Positions 8,501-14,493 of a stretch of 27,171 bases of DNA are shown here, piece after piece. The position numbers were made by a program, and so were the translations under genes. The stretch is from a virus. The stretch spans positions 1-27,171 of IMG/VR virus record IMGVR_UViG_3300021185_002301; one strand, given 5' to 3'. The notes beneath the pieces were generated by a model that saw only the letters and a program-made list of their open reading frames with translations, had not been told where the DNA came from and did not search any database. How positions within the stretch are numbered: the first letter of the stretch is position 1; the number at the start of each line of letters is the position of its first letter.

Positions 8501-10861
8501 GCTACTCAATCAGTTGACGGTACGGGCAACAAAACATGGTCAATTGCTACAACACTAAATCATTCATCACTTGATGATCAATACTTAATAAAAGATGGTG
8601 CTAATATTCAAGCTTATTCTGCTGGAAGTAACGAGATGTTTAAATGGCAGAATAATACATCTGGCGGTATAATTCAATTAGGATTCCAGCAAAGCGATAC
8701 AGATGGGTTACATCATAGATTGTATCTTAGAGCATATAAAGGAAGTGCCGGTTCATCAGGTAATGTTGATATTATTGTAAGAGGTACTGGTGGTTCAATA
8801 ACAAGTGATGTATTAGAATTGCATTCAGGTCAAAGAGCTGCATGGCAAGGTAATGATATTTTCACTGATGGTTATCATCCAAATGCTGATAAATGGACAA
8901 CGGCTAGAAGTCATACAGTTACTTTAACTGGGGATGTAACTGGTACTGCAACGCAATCTGTAGACGGAACTGGTAACAAGACATGGTCGATTACAACTGC
9001 GGTTGCTGATAATTCACATATTCACGATCACATTCAAGGTGCAAGTGGTACAGCTACAAACTTAAATACGATTGCAAGTCAGGCAAATAGCGGAGAGTTA
9101 CATTATGATTCTTTTTCTACAAGCGCAGCTAATAAGCCTAATACTAGTGATAATGCTAACGGTGTAATAACTGTAGGACAGCACTCTGGACCTTATACAG
9201 CACAACTTGCCTTTTCTTCTGATGGCTTTATGTATCATAGAGATAATCCAAATAATACTTATGGGGGCTGGAACAAAGTTTTTCAGGATAACTACCATCC
9301 AAACGCTGATATATGGACAACTACAAGAACTGATACTGTTACATTAACAGGTGATGCTACTGGTACTTCAACTGTTAATGTAAATGGTAGCGGTAACTGG
9401 ACAAATAGTGTTTCGGTTACTGTTGGTTCTATTGACGGTCAACAATTTTATAATACAAGATCAAACTCAGGACTAAACTCAACTAGTTTAGATGGTAATG
9501 GTATTTTCTATTATACCGCAGGCCCAGGCAACTTTAGTGGAAACTCTACCGATGGTGCAGCTTATATGCAATCATATAGCTCAAGTTGGCAACATACTAT
9601 TCTTGGTGATTATAGATCTGGTGCGATAGCAGTTAAGAGTAGAAATAGCGGAACATGGCAAGAAACAAAAAGAATTCCAATGATTTTCACTGGAAGTACT
9701 ACTCCTACTATTACAACGCATGCCGATAATGCTGAATTATGGTATGATACATCAGATGGAACATTAAAATTTTATTATAATGACGGTACCTCATCACAAT
9801 GGGTAGATGCAGTTGCTGTGCCAAGTATTTCAAACTTATATAGTAAAGGTGGTGGTGCTATTAGTGGCGCTGTTAGTATTGGAAGTACATTAAATGTTAC
9901 CGGAATTACGGAATTAGATAACGAATTATTTGTTGATATTAATGGTGGAGCTAACGGAACTTCAAACCAAGTTGCTAGATTTAGTAATATAACTACAGGC
10001 GCTACTTCTGGATATATTTACTTAGGTGCGAATAGCGGTGGCGACTGGAAAATTGGTAAAAACGTCCCAGGAACTTCATCTAGAACTAATTTTGATATTG
10101 CTTTGCACACTAATGCCTTGGCTATGAGTATTGACGGCAATAAAAATGCGCAATTTTTTGGAACTGAAATCAGTGGGATTACTGGAGGTACTGGAACAGG
10201 CACTACTCACTTAAAAAGAATTGGTGGAATTTATCTTGGATGGGATAATGCAACTTACGGAGTACAAGACTCGCATTCAATTAAATCAACGTATGGCACA
10301 AATTACATTGATAGTATAACAGTTAATTCTTATAATCATATAAGATTTAATATTGATACTAACGGTAATAATACTGATGAAGTTTTCCAGGTTGGTAGAC
10401 ATACAACTGGAACTGGAAACATTTTAATGACACTGGATACCTCAGGTAACTTCTCCACTACTGGTAATGTTACAGCATATTCATCAGATAGAAGATTAAA
10501 GAAAAACTTTAAGAAAATAGATAATGCATTAGATAAAGTATTATCTCTTAACGGATATAACTTTGATTGGAGAATGGACAAACTGGAAGGAACTACATTC
10601 GAGCCGGATTATGAAACTAATGATGTTGGTCTTATTGCTCAAGAAGTTCAAGCGGTATGTGAGCAAGCTACCGGGCCGGCTCCATTTGATATACAATACA
10701 ATGAAGAAACGAAAAAGCTTGAAAGCCAATCAGGCGAAGATTATCTTACAGTGAATTATGATAAGCTGGTGCCATTACTTGTAGAATCAATAAAAGAACA
10801 ACAAACTATTATAAATAAATTAGAACAGAGATTAAGCGATCTCGAAAAAAGAGAGGAATAA
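2525..10861 (+). CDS. Giant tail fibre with C-terminal S74 chaperone domain
   Basis: 2778 residues in one uninterrupted frame. The ATG at 2525 follows a purine-rich ribosome site (cggaga), and the protein opens with MATDHNFRIKNGLEV, a typical N-terminus of marine T4-like fibres. The body has repeated aKFGxxGDLxIxH segments (about residues 45-90 and 475-520), a few VGIG-type motifs, four to five copies of a YHPNADKWTTAR linker preceded by modules resembling pyocin-knob domains (DNA 7784-9330), and HxH motifs at residues 35/37, 1308/1310, 1878/1880 and 2165/2167/2169. The C-terminus is a peptidase S74 intramolecular chaperone. Its probable Ser2654-Lys2659 dyad lies in SSDRRLKK, followed by GLIAQEVQAV and a terminal coiled coil (~2752-2778). 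Known role of the family: the domain drives trimerisation, then cleaves itself off. The fibre likely contacts the receptor at its distal end. The size is extreme for a T4-like fibre. Confidence 0.92.
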   Translation: MATDHNFRIKNGLEVGGSLIVNSSGQLVAVTASSHIHYLDNVQAKFGNGGDLQIYHDGNYSYIKELGNGGLYLDTNGDGIYLRGTTGNKNMVRALKDGAVTLYHNGSAILATTSGGVDITNTGNNTDIILTEGGTNTDARIRNSNGILELDADLNNEYGNSSIVFKVDGSTKAEIDRNGRLYLSGTTANYQSSDGNYLRNTTAFGYIQIGPGNAAHAHFLTDRSNFYFNKQIQVDTGIITSHNEDLILRRAQTSASGQLTLGRGKFVGGSQSASDLLNSSTILGGFHANTAFEEAYGHFYIPGLSPNQLAGSHRRHTVTVTKNGTTQSGDYSNMFSANGVNTSFSHAAGSTDTIVITITGIAMAYGQHVGVQFGHPTFRAKDIEIEITTDNGSNWTSIYDVTNFPEASVAHYHGGSGTATNGIRYTFTNFNNTGMRINQLFCYDYSENEIYFAEKNQDQTIRGNWTWPDNYKAKFGSSGDLEIWHSTSDSFIRDVGTGNLYLDSSALVVRNYANSANMIVASGGGSVALYHNGNIKLQTESWGALVTGTLNADSLHLGSGASDLIDVHQDGTFTATYRNNTGGVLDRRYADYGNDGTTVEFQTRVGMDGNYSSIGNFSNHGLQIRTNNANRLNISSTGTVEVQGTAHFIAPTIRLANDATDTTKHRVAVYDSGGTSYGMMLWNSNVTSGDWATMIYGPNQANRRISFGKVTNNTFSNHSHVTEAAHFDLDTNDLILNNGTLFATGTSDGVVARKGAFGPTQTSLHGSYDLYNNGTTYLNGAVTVDDNLDVANKIRHIGDTDTYLAFANANDFRIVVGNSTRAAFNTSKIHFNQEGIDQDFQVESNNSTHMLFVDAGLDRVGMGTNSPEYPLHVQGVVDGDFGIGIFNQKSYGSGTGVNETATLTLGIKESGLAAANRIFGQIRVATTNESSSGSGRMSFNVRSAGSVVERAVLDNGGNFTVDGTLIGSNVNTGQGATEVHLMNQNVRTTDSPTFASLTLTGDLNITGDINTVTVNDLDVQDKTITVAAGAASSSAADEAGLIIGGAGSKILWDHAEDKFQFSHGINFDRDTYSETNQNLGIYWSAWDKESGGDQSDSAFIRHTENTGGHSNSVLEIKSGNDSGDGIAFTTHSGSTLKHNSSNILTAANFTSNITNLLTTSTTFAGDVDGTYNNLVIDVPTQTSAPTASTGRLWWDSNTGNLKIYNGSVWVTAAAIPDVSGKYDKTGGAITGAVSMSSTLAVTGNITGSANIQGNAIIKTGGTSSQFLKADGSVDSSTYLTGNQTITLTGDVTGSGTTSIATVVGDDSHNHSSSSGNFSVGGTLFVTQKIEHTGDSNTYMEFNSGDEWRVVTGGTERIRIQGGDIGIGNVGPTDGDLTLNSPKLHVKGPDTTNKYNLVARFQGGTDSDNTGGAILINHSNDRGLLIEGGRSSSDRGVGYIGLLNSGAAHTRIMGFYQDGTTYTAGINIDPGTYPHTELQVGNPEIASTGITIASRYDASAAKLTFRTGHPNNANVWNTSQIASTDDGNYNGRLEFRTSVSGQAAPTTRMFIRANGRVGIGNGVFTPDALLDVNGESKYRAKQETHVAAGNYFANYINTTESNFRLTMYNNGTGNGSNQYAFKFGLHYGTTANANIMFYRGGSSVGGFLAFTTNNDTERMRIHSGGGISVGTTTTPPSGGILSDNDIKTNSRFGVGSGGNLTDAAIYKNDDTDTGIIWPSTNALAFITGGVNRLNIASSGEVEFDKHFKSQSQYLSGATNFDNLKVSGFYSLYNANASGHTNAPFQYGAMIQAGNTDEAGGMGMQIAHERTGAGTYIRGMNDSNDTWYSWQRIFMDNYHPNADKWTTARTLTLAGDLTGNVSFDGSANFTLTAAVVSDSHNHTRFDVSGISDLNSVSGANNTRFRPFVSNFQASNRSGSNYNGGFEVGTGATNYGSQFVFEANAAATQPKFRNKINGTWGAWQSVFADGYHPNADKWTTARSHTVTLSGEVTGTATQSVDGTGNKTWSIATTLNHSSLDDQYLIKDGANIQAYSAGSNEMFKWQNNTSGGIIQLGFQQSDTDGLHHRLYLRAYKGSAGSSGNVDIIVRGTGGSITSDVLELHSGQRAAWQGNDIFTDGYHPNADKWTTARSHTVTLTGDVTGTATQSVDGTGNKTWSITTAVADNSHIHDHIQGASGTATNLNTIASQANSGELHYDSFSTSAANKPNTSDNANGVITVGQHSGPYTAQLAFSSDGFMYHRDNPNNTYGGWNKVFQDNYHPNADIWTTTRTDTVTLTGDATGTSTVNVNGSGNWTNSVSVTVGSIDGQQFYNTRSNSGLNSTSLDGNGIFYYTAGPGNFSGNSTDGAAYMQSYSSSWQHTILGDYRSGAIAVKSRNSGTWQETKRIPMIFTGSTTPTITTHADNAELWYDTSDGTLKFYYNDGTSSQWVDAVAVPSISNLYSKGGGAISGAVSIGSTLNVTGITELDNELFVDINGGANGTSNQVARFSNITTGATSGYIYLGANSGGDWKIGKNVPGTSSRTNFDIALHTNALAMSIDGNKNAQFFGTEISGITGGTGTGTTHLKRIGGIYLGWDNATYGVQDSHSIKSTYGTNYIDSITVNSYNHIRFNIDTNGNNTDEVFQVGRHTTGTGNILMTLDTSGNFSTTGNVTAYSSDRRLKKNFKKIDNALDKVLSLNGYNFDWRMDKLEGTTFEPDYETNDVGLIAQEVQAVCEQATGPAPFDIQYNEETKKLESQSGEDYLTVNYDKLVPLLVESIKEQQTIINKLEQRLSDLEKREE
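8418..8469 (+). repeat. 52-bp exact direct repeat, copy 1
   Basis: Identical to 8865-8916, inside the giant fibre gene. It encodes the DGYHPNADKWTTARSH linker. Related diverged copies lie at about 8021-8066 and 9285-9330. The downstream ~80 bases are also similar but diverged at third positions, so this is an old module duplication with a well-kept core. Confidence 0.9.
8865..8916 (+). repeat. 52-bp exact direct repeat, copy 2
   Basis: Second exact copy of 8418-8469, 447 bases downstream and in the same reading frame (447 = 149 codons). Recombination between the copies would remove a 149-residue module in frame. Confidence 0.9.
10481..10861 (+). other. Peptidase S74 (intramolecular chaperone) domain of the giant fibre
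   Basis: Codons 2653-2778. The SSDRRLKK segment supplies Ser2654 and Lys2659 with the five-residue spacing of the autocleavage dyad seen in endosialidase-type chaperones. GLIAQEVQ and a V-N-Y-D-K-L-V-P-L-L segment follow, both typical of the family, then a C-terminal coiled coil. Cleavage is expected just before the serine, leaving a mature fibre of about 2650 residues. Confidence 0.88.
10810..10817 (+). promoter_or_regulatory. Possible late promoter inside the 3' end of the giant fibre gene
   Basis: Exact TATAAATA, 47 bases before the ATG of the next gene, within the coding sequence of the coiled-coil tail. Position and strand suit transcription of the 10864-13223 genes, but AT-rich codons could produce it by chance. 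Confidence 0.4.
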
Positions 10862-10863
10862 AA

Positions 10864-11127
10864 ATGGCAATTGTAAAAACAAGGAATTTAAGACATGTCT
10901 TAGTAAATCCTGCAGTCGACCCTACAAAGGGCGATGAGCATAATGATGGAAATCCTTCATTAGGTGTAGGTTATGTGGATGTATTTGATGATCCAGATGA
11001 CAATGATTTACCACAAAATTTTGACCGACAAGTTGTATTCTATAAATACGATTCTGAAGGTGAAGCTACAAACTTCGAAAACGAAGATCCATTAGTTGTT
11101 AGTATAGCTGAAGCAATCTGGAGCTAA
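10864..11127 (+). CDS. Small acidic protein of unknown function
   Basis: 87 residues, not recognised. It is rich in Asp, Glu and Asn, with a run of acidic residues at about 41-48, and has no cysteine, signal peptide or membrane segment. A good ribosome site (gagagga) lies inside the end of the fibre gene, two bases separate the genes, and only six bases separate its stop from the next gene, so it is translated as part of the fibre operon. By position it could be a fibre assembly helper or a small structural adaptor, but nothing in the sequence proves this. Confidence 0.75.
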   Translation: MAIVKTRNLRHVLVNPAVDPTKGDEHNDGNPSLGVGYVDVFDDPDDNDLPQNFDRQVVFYKYDSEGEATNFENEDPLVVSIAEAIWS

Positions 11128-11133
11128 GGAAAA

Positions 11134-12162
11134 ATGACAGATTTTCCAACATCACCATCATCGGGAGACACCCTACTAGCAGAAGGCGGTAGATATTATC
11201 AATGGGATGGTTCTTCATGGGGCATTAAATCCGATTTAGGAGGTAATACCTTTTTATATAGAACTATTGTAACTCGTGGTTATGTATCATGTGGTTACAA
11301 ATCTAGTTCACCATGGAGAAATATTAATAGGTGTGTGCACTCTACTGATACTACTACAAATTTAGGAGATTTGTGGACATATACTTGTTCATATAAAGAT
11401 GGAAGTTTTAGTGACTATCACCATTTTATGTATGGTATGACTAATAGCCATTCAGGAACTGGAACATATACGGGTAAATTTGATATGTCAACAGAAACTG
11501 AACAAACTCATGAAACTTATCATGATTTAAAAACTGCTAGACGCGACCACGACATTTTACAAAATCCTGGTTGGACTATTGCTTACATTACAGGCGGAAC
11601 TTCTGGTACATCAACAGATAAACACAATCTTGTAACTGAAGCAATGTATACTTCTAGTATTGCAATGGTTGCAGGTGGTACAGTATTTGGAATGGGTTGT
11701 ATTTTTGGTCAATATAAAGGTTGGGTATCTCAAGGCACATCATCATCAGAATGTGGTAGTTTAACCTGGGCCACTGAGGCTTTTTCTAGTGGCGGTATTT
11801 CATGGGCATCAGACGGACAACCAAAAGGATTATCATCTAAACATGGAAATGGCTATGGTGGAACTGGAACATACGGCGGTTCTTCAACTATGTTAAAATT
11901 TAATGACAATACCGGTTCAACAACTAATTCAGGTATTACAAGACCAGAAGCATGCGGTGAAGAAAATATGAATTTAGGTCAGGATTGGGGATATACGTTA
12001 GGTTCATATAACACGGCTGCACAAACAAATAATACGACAAAGATTTTTTATACAACCGATACTATTACTAATATGGGTTCTGCAACTATGCCTAAAGGTC
12101 ATGACGGTATGTCATCCGGAGGTTGTGCTAGTGCAAGCGCATTAGTTGTTGGAGGAAGTTAA
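11134..12162 (+). CDS. Putative receptor-binding structural protein, paralogue A
   Basis: 342 residues. It opens with FPTSPSSGD, then a G-x-Y-Y-x-W-D-G-S-S-W motif (about residues 19-29), a short N-terminal module frequent in phage fibre and baseplate-attached proteins. The rest has irregular repeats around GGY(K/x)...TDT and TETE..TH, about 45-60 residues each, with alternating hydrophobic residues and many G, S, T, W and Y. This suggests a beta-propeller-like or other repeat beta fold, though that is inference. It ends with PKGHDGMSSGGCASASALVVGG. The next gene is a clear paralogue with the same start, the same GYKSSSPW segment and the same end. The TAATG overlap of stop and start implies coupled translation. 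Likely a virion adhesin; specific function unknown. Confidence 0.8.
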   Translation: MTDFPTSPSSGDTLLAEGGRYYQWDGSSWGIKSDLGGNTFLYRTIVTRGYVSCGYKSSSPWRNINRCVHSTDTTTNLGDLWTYTCSYKDGSFSDYHHFMYGMTNSHSGTGTYTGKFDMSTETEQTHETYHDLKTARRDHDILQNPGWTIAYITGGTSGTSTDKHNLVTEAMYTSSIAMVAGGTVFGMGCIFGQYKGWVSQGTSSSECGSLTWATEAFSSGGISWASDGQPKGLSSKHGNGYGGTGTYGGSSTMLKFNDNTGSTTNSGITRPEACGEENMNLGQDWGYTLGSYNTAAQTNNTTKIFYTTDTITNMGSATMPKGHDGMSSGGCASASALVVGGS

Positions 12163-13223
12163 TGGCACTAAGTTTTCCAACATCGCCTAGTAGCGGAGAT
12201 GTATTCACTGCTCAAAACGGATTTGCATATGTTTATGATGGAGATTCGTGGACTACATTAGGTAGCGCGGTTGATCCTAACCCATTCACAGCTAATCCAT
12301 TTAAGTTTAGATCGGTTTATACAAGAGGTTATGTAACAGGCGGATATAAATCTAGTTCGCCGTGGAAAAATACAAATAGAACAGTGCACGCCACTGATAC
12401 AACGGCGAATTTAGGTGATACAATAGGAACACCCGCTGCATATACAATGGGTTCATATAGTGATTACCATCAATATGTATATCAATGTTCAACTGCATTT
12501 CCAGGCACAGGAACTAGAACAGAATCTGTAAATATGACAACTGAAGCTGCAAGAACACATAACAGCGATTGGGATACGAGTTCTGCATATACTGGTTATA
12601 GCGATATTGGTGTTTTACTAGCGCCCGGACTTACACTAGCATATTTAACTGGTAAGGGTTATAGATCGTGTAGGCATAATTTAGTATCTGAAGTAATGGC
12701 AGATATTGGAACATTTCCATCAATAGATGCTCAAGATACTTCAGGCTCAGATTTTCAAACTGCTTGGCAAGGCAAGACATACGGATGGATAAAATCGACA
12801 CACACTGGTTCGCTAAATTTAAAATTTTTATTTTCAACAGAAACATTTAGTGCAGGTGGATTATCAGTAGGAACTGATGGTTGGGGTAAAGCATTGTCAA
12901 CTAAAGAAGGTCATGCTTATGTAAAAAATACAGGTAATATTGGTAATACTGTGTATAAAATTAATGATGAAACTGGATCTAATATATCTACAACATTAAC
13001 AACACCAGATGGAAATGCTGGTGAAGAAAATTATCAAACAGGACAAGAACATGGATATTGTTTAGGTCACTATAATGGTGTTCAAAACAATAATACATAT
13101 AAGGTAGTACATGAAACTGATACATTTACAACATTAGGTTCTACGGCTCAGCCAAAAGGGCACGATGGAATGTCATCAGCTGCATGTGCTTCCGCAAGTG
13201 CATATCTATTAGGAGGAGATTAA
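12162..13223 (+). CDS. Putative receptor-binding structural protein, paralogue B
   Basis: 353 residues, tandem duplicate of the preceding gene. Shared landmarks are FPTSPSSGD at residues 5-13, TRGYVTGGYKSSSPW (about 53-67), TDTTANLGD, the acidic GEEN followed by GQEHGY, and the final PKGHDGMSSAACASASA. Between these landmarks the two proteins differ strongly, as expected for adhesins under changing receptor pressure. Its start codon overlaps the stop of paralogue A by one base (TAATG). It has no signal peptide or membrane segment. Both proteins may sit on the same fibre or form a heteromer. Confidence 0.8.
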   Translation: MALSFPTSPSSGDVFTAQNGFAYVYDGDSWTTLGSAVDPNPFTANPFKFRSVYTRGYVTGGYKSSSPWKNTNRTVHATDTTANLGDTIGTPAAYTMGSYSDYHQYVYQCSTAFPGTGTRTESVNMTTEAARTHNSDWDTSSAYTGYSDIGVLLAPGLTLAYLTGKGYRSCRHNLVSEVMADIGTFPSIDAQDTSGSDFQTAWQGKTYGWIKSTHTGSLNLKFLFSTETFSAGGLSVGTDGWGKALSTKEGHAYVKNTGNIGNTVYKINDETGSNISTTLTTPDGNAGEENYQTGQEHGYCLGHYNGVQNNNTYKVVHETDTFTTLGSTAQPKGHDGMSSAACASASAYLLGGD

Positions 13224-13226
13224 AAT

Positions 13227-13772
13227 ATGAGATATTGTATAGCACGATTTGAAAGAGAGATTCCTACAGTAGAGGGCGTAACTCATCTTGCAAGTCTAAC
13301 AACGTACCAAATATATTCTGTGGATGAAAGTTCATGGGATGATTTTACTGGAAGAGGACAACCTTGGGAAGAAATTACTGAGCTTGAAGCAACTGAAGGT
13401 ATAAGATTCTATGGAGAAGTCAGAGAATATAGAAAAGCATATTCATTAGATGAGGGTTTAGAGCCTGATGAAGATGAAAATGGCAAAACAAAGGTTTATT
13501 TTACTGATGAAATCCATACTGCAACTGTATTATTAATGAAAAGAGTGTTCAAAAAAATGATTCAAGATGTATATGATACTCGAGATAATAGAGATGGAGA
13601 AGATGCTTTATTAGAAGAGGTCGATGGACTAACAAATATTAGAGATATAAATAAAAATAGAGAAAAATATTTAGGTATTGAAATGCCACGCGCTCAACTA
13701 AGAGAACTTGGTCTTTGGGATGAAGAAGCCGGTTCAAGAGATGGTGTGTGTGATTACAGTTTAGGATTTTAA
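13227..13772 (+). CDS. Acidic protein of unknown function
   Basis: 181 residues, not recognised. It starts three bases after the stop of paralogue B, with GGAGG-like purines just upstream (aggaggag). The first half looks mixed beta; the middle has a very acidic stretch (about residues 73-86, LDEGLEPDEDENG) and the second half is probably helical with many charged residues. No cysteine cluster, signal peptide or membrane helix. Its place between adhesins and a coiled-coil protein, four bases from the latter, suggests a virion assembly factor or chaperone, but this is inference only. Confidence 0.78.
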   Translation: MRYCIARFEREIPTVEGVTHLASLTTYQIYSVDESSWDDFTGRGQPWEEITELEATEGIRFYGEVREYRKAYSLDEGLEPDEDENGKTKVYFTDEIHTATVLLMKRVFKKMIQDVYDTRDNRDGEDALLEEVDGLTNIRDINKNREKYLGIEMPRAQLRELGLWDEEAGSRDGVCDYSLGF

Positions 13773-13776
13773 AATT

Positions 13777-14493
13777 ATGAAGAATGAAGATATATATGAT
13801 TTAGTTGAACACCACGGGACATTTTCGCAATCAGAATTTCAGTCAAGATATTTTGTTGTAAATTCCCATGTAACCAATTATAGAAGAATTAGACAAGCAT
13901 TATTAGAAATTGAAGCACGAGTTCAATCTAAAAGACAGATTGAAAGAAGTGTAAAAAGAGAAGAAGCGCAATTGGCTATTCATCAAAGAAATTTTGATAA
14001 TGAAACTGATGAACTTGAAAAGAACTTAATAGCATGTGATGTTGATCAATCAAAATACGATTTAAACGTATATCAAAAAAGATTAAGACAAACTGAACAA
14101 GAACTAGAAACTTATGCAGAGATTGTAAAAGAATTAGTTCCTGATATGGATAAACTTATCGAAATGAATAAGGAAAATCCAGAAGAGGAAAGAAGATATT
14201 GGATCGCTCGTATGGGAAAACAGGCTGCAATGGATCTTATGACTATTGGAAAAATAGGTCAAGGTAATATGGACTCTATTGCAATGATGTCTCTTGGAGA
14301 TCAAGAGCAAACCGTAAAAGTAGCTTTAAAATATAATGCAGTTATGAATAAAGGTATTGCCAGTTTGGAGCAAAAGGCGCTTGATGAATTGCAGTTGTCA
14401 TACGATCCAACAAATGAAGTAGATTATATTGATAAATTATTAGAACATAGTGACATGATTGAAGATAAAAAAATAAATGGCGAAAGTATTTAG
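13777..14493 (+). CDS. Coiled-coil protein of unknown function
   Basis: 238 residues. An N-terminal segment of about 40 residues (EHHGTFSQSEFQSRYFVVNSH) precedes a long charged helical region (about 40-130) with heptad-like leucines and glutamates, consistent with a coiled coil, and a less charged helical C-terminal part (about 140-238). The function is not recognised. By position it is probably a structural or assembly protein of the fibre/baseplate module. Its last 17 bases overlap the start of the next gene, which suggests translational coupling across the boundary between the structural block and the enzyme/membrane cassette. Confidence 0.78.
   Translation: MKNEDIYDLVEHHGTFSQSEFQSRYFVVNSHVTNYRRIRQALLEIEARVQSKRQIERSVKREEAQLAIHQRNFDNETDELEKNLIACDVDQSKYDLNVYQKRLRQTEQELETYAEIVKELVPDMDKLIEMNKENPEEERRYWIARMGKQAAMDLMTIGKIGQGNMDSIAMMSLGDQEQTVKVALKYNAVMNKGIASLEQKALDELQLSYDPTNEVDYIDKLLEHSDMIEDKKINGESI

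Noticed and set aside
8021-9330. CRISPR-like or mobile element repeat array
   Set aside because: The repeats are in-frame protein module duplications of differing spacing within a fibre gene, with no spacers, inverted ends or transposase.
11134-13223. Diversity-generating retroelement with variable repeat in the adhesins
   Set aside because: No reverse transcriptase or template repeat is present in the window, and differences between the paralogues are not confined to adenine positions of one segment.
13646-13653. TATAAATA inside the 181-residue acidic protein gene
   Set aside because: It is in mid coding sequence, over 120 bases from the next start, and such matches are expected by chance in AT-rich coding DNA.
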